Positions 6,139 through 12,281 of a stretch of DNA of 20,565 nt are shown here, in pieces (positions within the stretch are counted from its first letter, which is position 1; every line of letters begins with the position of its first letter). The notes beneath the pieces were generated by a model, which saw only the letters and a program-made list of their open reading frames with translations, did not search any database and was not told where the DNA came from. Made by a program: the position numbers and the translations under genes. Source of the DNA: a virus; IMG/VR virus record IMGVR_UViG_3300031669_000294, positions 1-20,565 of that record, one strand, 5' to 3'.

Positions 6139-6806
6139 GTATTATTTATAATCGGTTTAATAAAATCCTCATAAACACGTTTATACTTGACAACATAATC
6201 TTGCTGTGATCCAGCGGAGATGTCTTTCTCCGTACTATTGGCAACAAAGCTAGCTTCCGGTACAGGTACTCCTAGATAGCCCATTTTAAAGCATTTCAGA
6301 AGGAACGCATAATCCAATAGACGCTTATATTTATCATCTGTTACCAGACCTACCTTTTCAATCACGCTTGATCTAAATAACGAATTTGAGCTTATATAAT
6401 TACCCTGTAATAGCCTGTTTATATCAAATGGATCTGCATTGAATTTTTGGTTTACATGCCCTTTAAATTCAAAAGATGCGTAAGCATATCCCACCCTTTC
6501 AGCCCATTCAAATTTCTTGATCTTCGCTACCATTTTATCTAACATCCCTCTACCCATATTTATATCTCTATCTATCATAATATAATATGGAGGAAGATCC
6601 TTAAAACTCTTATACCAATTGATAGCTTCCAATGCATTACTAGGTATATTCTTATCTCCGTAGCTTTTAACCCATGTGTACCTTGTGTTATTTCTCTTCA
6701 TTGAAACTTTCGTTTCTCTACTTACCTCATGATCTGGAAGCAACGGAGTAACAACTAATACTTCTGGATTTTTACATTCTGTTACTACACATATTTTATT
6801 TCTCAT
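6135..6806 (-). CDS. GT-A (GT2-like) glycosyltransferase, 223 aa
   Basis: Predicted to transfer a sugar from a nucleotide-sugar donor. Seen: the D-x-D metal/nucleotide motif at 79-81 in YYIMIDRDINMGRG, a central acceptor region FKGHVNQKFNADPFDINRLLQ, and the typical SNSLFRSSVIEKVGLVTDD...LLDYAFLLKCFKMG block (about 142-176), where the LLDYAFLLKC part corresponds to the 'ED' helix of GT2 enzymes. The N-terminus (VVTECKNPEVLVVTPLL) is a short Rossmann-like start. The start codon overlaps the stop of the sulfoquinovose-synthase-like gene as ATGA. That tight coupling suggests it uses the sugar made by the enzyme next door. The acceptor is unknown: virion protein, DNA base or host glycan. Confidence 0.83.
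   Translation of the reverse strand: MRNKICVVTECKNPEVLVVTPLLPDHEVSRETKVSMKRNNTRYTWVKSYGDKNIPSNALEAINWYKSFKDLPPYYIMIDRDINMGRGMLDKMVAKIKKFEWAERVGYAYASFEFKGHVNQKFNADPFDINRLLQGNYISSNSLFRSSVIEKVGLVTDDKYKRLLDYAFLLKCFKMGYLGVPVPEASFVANSTEKDISAGSQQDYVVKYKRVYEDFIKPIINNT
6143..6150 (-). promoter_or_regulatory. Possible late promoter octamer TATAAATA beside P1
   Basis: The same octamer as at 5095-5102, extended to TATAAATAATA in both places, lies 4 bases upstream of the P1 -35. It falls in the last codons of the glycosyltransferase, so chance is possible. If real, the same genes would have both early and late promoters. Confidence 0.35.
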
Positions 6807-7981
6807 TCTCTTCTAAATCCTATCTTTGGTTCCACTACATTCTCCAAAGGAAATAAATCATCCTTCATAGGAACTAAAGTCTCAAGCATGTACATTATTT
6901 CTTCTTCGATTTTTCTTGTAGGAGAATACCCAAGAGCTTTCAAATTATCACTTATATAATTATAATAATGCTCTCCTGTATGTTCCATTCTAGGAGTAGC
7001 AATCCATTGTTTCTCTACTTTCAATGACATTGGAAATAAAGATTCAGTAATTGTTGAAACCATATCAGCTAGTGAATTCATAGAGTGCCATTCACTTAAT
7101 TGATTCCAAACTTGAACTCTTCCCTGTTTTGCTGGATTTTTTACAGCTAACATTAATGCTTGTACACTATCATTTAAAGATAGAAATGTTCTCTGATGTT
7201 TTCCTTCACCATATATAGTCAAAGGCATACCAAGAATTGCTTGAAGGATAAAACGATTTATAACAGTACCTCCAGCTTCATCTGAATCAAGTCTACTATA
7301 AATTTTATTTTTATCTATCTCATCTGTATATATTCCAAATACAATACCCTGCATTACATCCGTACATTTCAAATTCCATGCTCTTGCACAATAGTCAATT
7401 AAATATGTAGAAGCTGTTTTACTTGTATGATAAATACTTCCAGGTCTTCGTGGAAATATTACTTCATTACTCAACCTTCCTTTATGCTCAAATTTTGTAT
7501 ATCCTTCTTCAATGTCGATATTACAATAATGATCATATTCTCCAGCAGTACCTATAGTTATATAATGACAATCTGGAACTATCTCTTTAATATTCCATAA
7601 AATATTATTAGTTCCAATTATGTTATTAGATAAAACCGCTCCTGCAAGTTCTCTTGACTTCATACTAAACGGAGCAGAAGGATTATGAGCAAGATTAATT
7701 ACTATATCAGGCTTAAAATCATCAAACATGTTTTTTAAAGTATCTGGTTCTGTTTCAATATCAATTTCATTAAATGAAAATATGCCTTTATATAATTTAT
7801 TAAACAGAAATTCTTTTTCTTCCATATCAAAAAGAGGAGTAGCAGACATGCTACCCATTTGATCTTTTATCCATTCTCTTCTCCAAAAATTATCAAATCC
7901 AATGACTTCATTTCCTTCCGCTAATAACCTTTGAGTCAATGCATTTCCAATATAACCATCACATCCTATAACAAATATCAT
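6803..7981 (-). CDS. UDP-sulfoquinovose synthase-like NAD-dependent SDR enzyme (SQD1/SqdB/Agl3 family), 392 aa
   Basis: Known family reaction: UDP-glucose plus sulfite gives UDP-sulfoquinovose, using bound NAD. The Rossmann motif G-CDGYIG is at 6-12, followed by DNFWRREWIKDQMG (30-43), close to the DNL-RR-x-D-x-x-G of SQD1. SAPFSM (102-107) matches SAPYSM. The catalytic region reads IGTAGEY (143-149, Thr145 and Glu148) and SIYHTSK (182-188, Tyr184, His185, Lys188), and between them NIDIEEGY (154-161) is the exact SQD1 signature. Later matches are QGIVFGIYTDE, RLDSDEAGGTVINRF, YGEGKHQRTFL and EHYYN. The length fits SQD1 (about 390-400 aa). GGAGGAGG precedes the ATG, as do three dyad repeats. 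It is coupled to a glycosyltransferase. Other sugar epimerases are possible, but the SQD1-specific motifs make this the best reading. Confidence 0.87.
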   Translation of the reverse strand: MIFVIGCDGYIGNALTQRLLAEGNEVIGFDNFWRREWIKDQMGSMSATPLFDMEEKEFLFNKLYKGIFSFNEIDIETEPDTLKNMFDDFKPDIVINLAHNPSAPFSMKSRELAGAVLSNNIIGTNNILWNIKEIVPDCHYITIGTAGEYDHYCNIDIEEGYTKFEHKGRLSNEVIFPRRPGSIYHTSKTASTYLIDYCARAWNLKCTDVMQGIVFGIYTDEIDKNKIYSRLDSDEAGGTVINRFILQAILGMPLTIYGEGKHQRTFLSLNDSVQALMLAVKNPAKQGRVQVWNQLSEWHSMNSLADMVSTITESLFPMSLKVEKQWIATPRMEHTGEHYYNYISDNLKALGYSPTRKIEEEIMYMLETLVPMKDDLFPLENVVEPKIGFRRE

Positions 7982-7997
7982 AACCTCCTCCCATATT

Positions 7998-8025
7998 CCT
8001 TATGTAACTTTAAATGGTCATTAAG
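7998..8025 (-). repeat. Dyad repeat copy 3
   Basis: The most diverged copy of the motif TTAATG-NNC-N-TTTAAAGT-N-AC: CTTAATGACCATTTAAAGTTACATAAGG on this strand, split as CTTAATGACC / ATTTAAAGTT / ACATAAGG. It lies just upstream of the ribosome binding site of the sulfoquinovose-synthase-like gene. The central TTTAAA is self-complementary. Confidence 0.6.
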
Positions 8026-8027
8026 CC

Positions 8028-8056
8028 GCTTAAAGTCACTTTAAAGGAACATTAAC
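8028..8056 (-). repeat. Dyad repeat copy 2
   Basis: GTTAATGTTCCTT / TAAAGTGACTTTAAGC on this strand. It matches copy 1 at about 25 of 29 positions. The core CTTTAAAG is palindromic and the outer arms are nearly complementary. Confidence 0.7.
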
Positions 8057-8068
8057 TAGCTAAATTGT

Positions 8069-8097
8069 GCTTAATGTCACTTATAAGCAACATTAAC
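8069..8097 (-). repeat. Dyad repeat copy 1
   Basis: GTTAATGTTGCTTA / TAAGTGACATTAAGC on this strand. The arms TTAATGT and ACATTAA flank the palindrome CTTATAAG, so with two G-U wobbles the RNA could pair along its full 26-base dyad. Copies 1 and 2 are 41 bases apart (start to start). Confidence 0.7.
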
Positions 8098-8099
8098 AC

Positions 8100-8252
8100 C
8101 TACACTTTGAATTCTTCTTCCGAAAAAAATTCTTTCTCCTCTTTTTCCTTTGGCTCTTCTGGTTGTCCAATAACAATACTTCCTCTATGATTCCACCCAA
8201 TATAATCTCTATCTCCTATACAATACGCAATTGGTTTTGAATGTAATATCAT
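8100..8252 (-). CDS. Small protein with acidic tail, 50 aa
   Basis: A short ORF read from sequence. Its ATG overlaps the RNA ligase stop as ATGA, so it would be translated by coupling. The sequence starts MILHSKPIAYCIGDRDYIGW, then RGSIVIGQPEEP, then a Glu/Lys run ending FFSEEEFKV. The first half (about 30 aa) looks like a small beta unit; the rest is a charged tail. No family recognised. A role linked to the ligase is possible but not shown by sequence. Confidence 0.65.
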   Translation of the reverse strand: MILHSKPIAYCIGDRDYIGWNHRGSIVIGQPEEPKEKEEKEFFSEEEFKV

Positions 8253-9340
8253 TTTTTATATCCTTTTAGTAAATTTATTTTGTAGTTATCCGTAAATCCT
8301 TCTAAGATGTCAGTTAACTTTCTACCCTTCCTCATAGCAAATAAAGCTCCTTTAGCTGGAGAATCAGCGATAGCTAAAGCAAATTCTTTTTGATCCTGAA
8401 TACCTCCAAACTTAGTCCATGAAATAGTTACATCTTCTATCATTTTTCGATATGCTTTTATCCAAGGATCAAATTCAGGTTTATCTTCTGGAAAGTGAAT
8501 AAGATATTCTTCATAATCATTCATGAATACAAGCTTTACTACCCTCTTTTCTGTTATAGCTCCGTTTTCTCTAAGGTGAGCTATAGCTAGATAAGCAGGA
8601 TTCTTTATCTTGATCCTCCAGTCTCCTATTTTAGCTACATACCCCTCTTCCATAGCTGGTAGATCATTAGAAGCACGAACACATTCTTTCCATGTTCCGA
8701 ATTCATGTTTTTTAGGATATAGCCATTTAGCTTTTTTAGATACATTCCAATAATAAGTAGATTCATTTCCTAAAAATTCTCCAGTCTCCCTATTTCTAAC
8801 ATCCAGAAGATAAACTTTCTTCTCTGGATAAGGAGTCACCACTCTTGTCTCTGGAGATACCATTTCAAAAATTGTAACTAGATCCTTACTGATTTCCTTG
8901 AAAGCATTATCTACATCATCTCCGATTGCTTCTTCAAAAATATCAGCATAGGTCTTTTTCTTATTTGGAACTAGCCCTTCTGCAAAAGCCATTTTGCGTG
9001 TTGACGCACACCATCTGGCTCCGTCATGATAGACATTACAAAGAGATCCATCTATCTTATCATCCACGCTAGCTTTAGTAATATCAAAATCATCGGACTT
9101 AGGATCTTCTCCGTAATTCCAGAACCTATCAAAAGACCTACAAAGAACTCTGTTATCTTCTTTGCTTAAAATCAAACCTCTACACTCCATGACTATAGGA
9201 TCAAATCTACACTTATAGGAATCTATCTGATGATAATTTAATACTACTCTATCATCATATTGATTACTAGCAGTTATTCCGTAATCTTCTGTTAGCTGTT
9301 CATACGTATGATTCTTTAAGTACTCTTGTACTCTTAACAT
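8249..9340 (-). CDS. rnlA: T4 RNA ligase 1-like ATP-dependent RNA ligase, 363 aa
   Basis: Joins RNA ends through a ligase-AMP intermediate; in T4 it repairs tRNA cut by host anticodon nucleases. Nucleotidyltransferase motifs in order: motif I K95-IDGS (DDKIDGSL), with ECRGLILS upstream at about 52-59; motif III FEMVSPETRVV (158-168); motif IIIa VYLLDVRN (176-183); motif IV EEGYVAK (231-237); motif V RIKIKNPAYL (242-251). The length is close to T4 Rnl1 (374 aa), and the C-terminal third is helical like its tRNA-specific domain. The start at 9340 has AAGGGA about 10 bases ahead and lies inside the end of the exported-protein gene (41-base overlap). Presence of this enzyme suggests the host deploys tRNA-cutting defence. 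Confidence 0.92.
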   Translation of the reverse strand: MLRVQEYLKNHTYEQLTEDYGITASNQYDDRVVLNYHQIDSYKCRFDPIVMECRGLILSKEDNRVLCRSFDRFWNYGEDPKSDDFDITKASVDDKIDGSLCNVYHDGARWCASTRKMAFAEGLVPNKKKTYADIFEEAIGDDVDNAFKEISKDLVTIFEMVSPETRVVTPYPEKKVYLLDVRNRETGEFLGNESTYYWNVSKKAKWLYPKKHEFGTWKECVRASNDLPAMEEGYVAKIGDWRIKIKNPAYLAIAHLRENGAITEKRVVKLVFMNDYEEYLIHFPEDKPEFDPWIKAYRKMIEDVTISWTKFGGIQDQKEFALAIADSPAKGALFAMRKGRKLTDILEGFTDNYKINLLKGYKK

Positions 9341-9788
9341 TTTGTTTTCCCTTATTCCATTGTGGTATTTTTTTTGGAGTTATAACTGGAACATCAAATT
9401 CATTCCACCATTCCGTTTTCATCCATATTCCTTTAGCAATTTTACCTCTAATAGTAATCTCAATATAAACTCCTATAACATCTCTTGTAACAGCATCACT
9501 AAAACTGCTTATTCTTACATAATGAAATTTATCAGTATACCCATGTTTAATTAAAATTTTAGCTATCTCATCAGCTTCACCTTTACTTTTATCAAGATAC
9601 CATTTCCTCCAATTTATACTTTTAATATAAACATCTACCTCTTCAAATATTCCGTCAATTTTGTCCATCTCTGCCGCAAGTTGTTCTTTTGTATATGGAG
9701 CTTTCTTTTCAGTTGGAACTTCTTCATCTGCTCTAGTAATAACACTTAACAGAAGAAGTAATAAAAAAATAAAAATTATTTGTTTCAT
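9300..9788 (-). CDS. Exported protein of unknown function, 162 aa
   Basis: The N-terminus is a typical signal peptide: MKQ, then a run of Ile/Phe/Leu (residues 4-18), and a likely cut after TRA (residue 20, before DEE). There is no lipobox cysteine, so it should be a soluble periplasmic or secreted protein rather than a lipoprotein, or stay anchored if uncut. The mature part is Lys/Glu/Trp-rich with a helical stretch (KEQLAAEMDKIDGIFEEVDVY) and a beta-rich region (VIGVYIEITIRGKIAKGIWM). No family recognised. Its ATG overlaps the preceding stop (TAATG), with AAGGGG ahead. A role in superinfection exclusion or lysis control would fit an exported phage protein, but nothing proves it. Confidence 0.75.
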   Translation of the reverse strand: MKQIIFIFLLLLLLSVITRADEEVPTEKKAPYTKEQLAAEMDKIDGIFEEVDVYIKSINWRKWYLDKSKGEADEIAKILIKHGYTDKFHYVRISSFSDAVTRDVIGVYIEITIRGKIAKGIWMKTEWWNEFDVPVITPKKIPQWNKGKQNVKSTRVLKESYV

Positions 9789-10057
9789 TATTCCCCCCTT
9801 TCAGGCAATCTAACATTTTCCCCTCTGTCTTTTGCTTCTTGATACTTTCTATAATATTGAGTCGTATTCCCATCCCAATCACAGATATCTTTTTTAGGAT
9901 CATATTTCAATTCATAATTTCTAGGTTTTATAATTATTTTACGGCAAGTATCATGACTACATTTAGGACAAGAGTTTATTTCTAAATCCGTATCAACTAT
10001 ATCCTCAAAAATATTACCGCAATGCTCACACTCCCAATCAAACATAATCTTCGGCAT
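9788..10057 (-). CDS. FmdB-like zinc-ribbon protein, 89 aa
   Basis: The start MPKIMFDWECEHCG is chosen (not the Met-rich upstream extension) because GGAGG lies 9 bases ahead of it. Two CxxC knuckles are present: CEHC (Cys10, Cys13) and CPKC (Cys30, Cys33), followed by RKIIIKPRNYELKYDP. This resembles the FmdB family of small zinc-ribbon proteins (C-x2-C, about 17 residues, C-P-x-C-G, then basic beta strand). The C-terminal third is charged (YYRKYQEAKDRGENVRL). It overlaps the 63-aa gene by 20 bases and joins the exported-protein gene by TAATG. It probably binds a nucleic acid or protein partner; the exact role is unknown. Confidence 0.8.
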   Translation of the reverse strand: MPKIMFDWECEHCGNIFEDIVDTDLEINSCPKCSHDTCRKIIIKPRNYELKYDPKKDICDWDGNTTQYYRKYQEAKDRGENVRLPERGE

Positions 10058-10229
10058 CGTCTTCATCCTCCCATTCATCTTCTTCATCTTCATCATTCAA
10101 ACTTGACTCAAATAAACAATCTGTACATAACAAACGTCCATCTTCATCATATACCAAAATATCATCATCATTTAAATCTTCTGATGTTATTCCACAATCT
10201 TCGCATTTTTCTTCTTCTTTATAAGCCAT
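10038..10229 (-). CDS. Acidic zinc-knuckle protein, 63 aa
   Basis: Two CxxC pairs (KCEDCG near residue 9 and LCTDCL near 35) frame a short acidic beta region (DDDILVYDEDGR), and the C-terminal 20 residues are nearly all Asp/Glu (DEDEEDEWEDEDDAED). Zinc ribbon plus polyacidic tail suggests a protein-binding adaptor or a DNA-mimic tail; neither is proven. The ATG overlaps the stop of the 59-aa gene upstream (TAATG), with AAGGAAGG ahead. It is the middle one of three consecutive small zinc-ribbon genes. Confidence 0.78.
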   Translation of the reverse strand: MAYKEEEKCEDCGITSEDLNDDDILVYDEDGRLLCTDCLFESSLNDEDEEDEWEDEDDAEDYV

Positions 10230-10408
10230 TAGTATCCTTCCTTGCTAGACCATCTTTTACCTTTCAAAATAAAACTGTTCTTTGAAATTATTCTTCTAGC
10301 TATTGCTCCGCAATAATCACATACAGTAGTTTGTTTTTTAGTAGTAATTGACATAGATTCTACATTTATCTTACCACAACCTTCGCATTTAAATTCATAC
10401 AATGCCAT
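10229..10408 (-). CDS. FmdB-family zinc-ribbon protein, 59 aa
   Basis: A short ORF read from sequence. It has MALYEFKCEGCGK (Cys8, Cys11), then VCDYCGAIARRIISKNSFIL (Cys30, Cys33) and KGKRWSSKEGY. This is the textbook FmdB pattern: an initial Y-x-F-x-C-x-x-C-G, a second CxxCG, a basic RR-I stretch, S-x-F-x-L-x-G, and a Trp/Tyr end. FmdB-like proteins are annotated as putative regulators; the real function is poorly known. GAGGAG lies 6 bases before the ATG, which is 14 bases inside the end of the 199-aa gene. It is likely co-translated with the two following zinc-ribbon genes. Confidence 0.85.
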   Translation of the reverse strand: MALYEFKCEGCGKINVESMSITTKKQTTVCDYCGAIARRIISKNSFILKGKRWSSKEGY

Positions 10409-10994
10409 TTTTTCTCCTCACTAATAAACCCACACTTCCAACAGTTACATTTGGAAGTATCGGAAGACTGAAAATCATTTCATCAAAAATATGTAAAGGA
10501 AATGATTCAGCTTTCAATGAGAATAATTTAATATAACACGAATCTTCTTTCTTTGCAAGATTAAAATGCATAAGAGACTCATTTAATTTATCAGCAAAAT
10601 TACGATTAAAAATACAATCTAAAATAATAAAATCAGTATTTCCTTCCCTTAGAATAAAAATACCTTCTGGCTCAAAAACCTGATTATCCCTTGTGTTCTT
10701 CAAAGCCTTTATAAGCCTATCTCTCTTGTAATCTCCTTCAACTTTTGCTACTGTCAAATATGGATTAAGAGATTCATATTTTATATCATAACGAATCAAC
10801 CAAGATTTCACATAATCAAAAACTCTCTTTAGTTGCATCTTACTAAGACCAAACCCTATAGACGTTTCTAATACAGGTTTGGGATTTGCTACAATATCAT
10901 AGAAGACCTTATCAGTCTTACCAATAGAAGTATCTTTTACTTTCTTTCTTATACTCCTCTCAATATCATGTCCAACAAATTTACCGAATTTCAT
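10395..10994 (-). CDS. Unknown protein, possible degenerate 2H-phosphoesterase fold, 199 aa
   Basis: No firm family. The first 50 residues are Lys-rich (RSIRKKVKDTSIGKTDKVFY). Then LNPYLTVAKVEG (about 76-87) resembles the first H-x-T strand of 2H phosphoesterases, with Tyr in place of His, and the end VTVGSVGLLVRRKNG resembles their final strand. A second H-x-T is not visible, so if the fold is right the catalytic site is lost. The protein also contains FILREGNTDFIILDCIF, probably paired beta strands. It overlaps the GT-B-like gene by 14 bases and the FmdB gene by 14 bases, inside a tightly packed operon. Confidence 0.72.
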   Translation of the reverse strand: MKFGKFVGHDIERSIRKKVKDTSIGKTDKVFYDIVANPKPVLETSIGFGLSKMQLKRVFDYVKSWLIRYDIKYESLNPYLTVAKVEGDYKRDRLIKALKNTRDNQVFEPEGIFILREGNTDFIILDCIFNRNFADKLNESLMHFNLAKKEDSCYIKLFSLKAESFPLHIFDEMIFSLPILPNVTVGSVGLLVRRKNGIV

Positions 10995-11814
10995 TTTCCA
11001 AAAAATCCTCCATACCTTTAACTATTATTCTTGGATCATCTGACTCTGGAATTATAGAACATTTATTATTCCCAAAATTATATATTCCACCATATCTATA
11101 CTGACCTGGATTTTCTCCCCAACTAAACACATGCTTTCTCTGGAGATTTGCTAATCCTGTCCAATAAGATGATGGGCATATAATCGCTTTAGCCTGAGTT
11201 ATATATTGTACAATATACTTCCAACCATTTTCAAAGTAGTCAAGTCTATCTAGTATAACATTCTCATTTGAGAACCAAGTATCAGTACTCCCAACTACAA
11301 TTGCATTATACCTCTTTTTTAACACTTTGTAAACGTATGCAAGTAATTCTATTTTTTCCGTCTTGGCTGGAATGAAAATTATTTTGTTTTGATGCCGCTT
11401 TGGAATTTTAATATTTACTTCTGGAATCTCATCGAATAGCTTATTATATATAGAATATGGGGGAGTTGATTTTGAATAAGAAAGATGATGAATCTCAATA
11501 TCTCTCTTACTACAATTCTCCCTAGTTATAATTTCTTCTTTGAATTTTTTTAATATTAGCCTGAAATCACTCTTATGGATCTTTTTATGTACATATCCTC
11601 TTTGATTTTTTTCATCACGACTGTATTGCTGGAATATTGGAATTATATTTTCTACTGGAACAAAATTTTCATATAAAAATATCCTGTTCAAATGAGTAGA
11701 CAAATATATCTTATCCCATTCTATAGCTTCCGACAACCAACGGGCATAAGGACGAAACGTAAATATCTCCTCCTTAAAACTTCCTAAATACGGGCCAATA
11801 GCTAATACCTTCAT
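10981..11814 (-). CDS. GT-B-like glycosyltransferase (GT9-like), 277 aa
   Basis: A Rossmann-type start MKVLAIGPYLGSFKEEI is followed by a middle KIIFIPAKTEKIELLAYVYKVLKK (about 143-166), the second Rossmann domain. Next comes NAIVVGSTDTWF, and then AKAIICPSSYWTGLANLQRKHVFSWGENPGQYRYGG, which matches the GT-B donor-site pattern (S-x-x-x-G-x-A-x-L with a following GEN/GQ loop) as in heptosyltransferase-type GT9 enzymes. The protein is shorter than usual (about 320-350), with a reduced N-terminal domain. ATGA overlap with the 156-aa gene upstream. It could act with the other sugar genes; the acceptor is unknown. It might also be a non-catalytic relative. Confidence 0.62.
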   Translation of the reverse strand: MKVLAIGPYLGSFKEEIFTFRPYARWLSEAIEWDKIYLSTHLNRIFLYENFVPVENIIPIFQQYSRDEKNQRGYVHKKIHKSDFRLILKKFKEEIITRENCSKRDIEIHHLSYSKSTPPYSIYNKLFDEIPEVNIKIPKRHQNKIIFIPAKTEKIELLAYVYKVLKKRYNAIVVGSTDTWFSNENVILDRLDYFENGWKYIVQYITQAKAIICPSSYWTGLANLQRKHVFSWGENPGQYRYGGIYNFGNNKCSIIPESDDPRIIVKGMEDFLENEIR

Positions 11815-12281
11815 ATACCATCTTCCGATATAATTACATTACCCTTCCACTTATCAAGTACTTCCATTTTCAAGTCATGCATATTTTTACTAATGGCAAC
11901 TACTTCTGTATTCTTTAAAACATCTTCAAATACATCCTCCATTAGAAAAAAGTTTTTCTCTTCTAAACTAAGATTATTGAAATTAAGAAGGATCTTATTA
12001 TTCTTCCTAAAGAAGCTAATTATATCGGCTCCGATTTTATTCATAACATAATACTTTTTTGAAGTTCTCTTCAAAATAAAGTTATAGTCACGTATATTAT
12101 CTTCTATTACAAAACGATTTGTTTTTGGAAATAGATTTAGGACTCTATCAATAAGTATTCTGGTAGGTTCTTGAAAATCTAATTTAATTAAATGAACACG
12201 CTGTATATTCTGAAATCTATTATCAGAAAAGTTTTTTTCGTTCAGACTTATATAGTCTGTTCCCACGTTTGTTATTCTCAT
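11811..12281 (-). CDS. Unknown protein, 156 aa
   Basis: No family recognised. The start MRITNVGTDYISLNE is preferred over an upstream extension because GGAGG lies 9 bases ahead of it. The protein is Lys/Asn/Phe-rich with alternating hydrophobic strands (NRFVIEDNIRDYNFIL, KYYVMNKIGADIISFF, TEVVAISKNMHDLKMEVL, NVIISEDGI), giving an alpha/beta feel. The two flanking genes are primase and a GT-B-like protein, and it overlaps primase by 59 bases in another frame, so the primase C-terminus and this N-terminus are encoded twice. No catalytic motif seen. Confidence 0.72.
   Translation of the reverse strand: MRITNVGTDYISLNEKNFSDNRFQNIQRVHLIKLDFQEPTRILIDRVLNLFPKTNRFVIEDNIRDYNFILKRTSKKYYVMNKIGADIISFFRKNNKILLNFNNLSLEEKNFFLMEDVFEDVLKNTEVVAISKNMHDLKMEVLDKWKGNVIISEDGI

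Larger units (their letters stand above)
7982..8099 (-). promoter_or_regulatory. Intergenic region with triple dyad array
   Basis: The only sizeable gap between the RNA ligase cluster and the sugar genes. It holds the three repeats listed separately and the GGAGGAGG ribosome binding site of the next gene. No sigma70 promoter or terminator T-run was seen. Confidence 0.55.

Noticed and set aside
7998-8097. CRISPR array
   Set aside because: Only three imperfect repeats with unequal, very short gaps and internal dyads; no cas genes.
10022-10285. Plus-strand His/Leu/Asn-rich ORF of 87 codons
   Set aside because: It is the shadow of the acidic zinc-knuckle gene on the other strand; composition follows from Asp/Glu codons.
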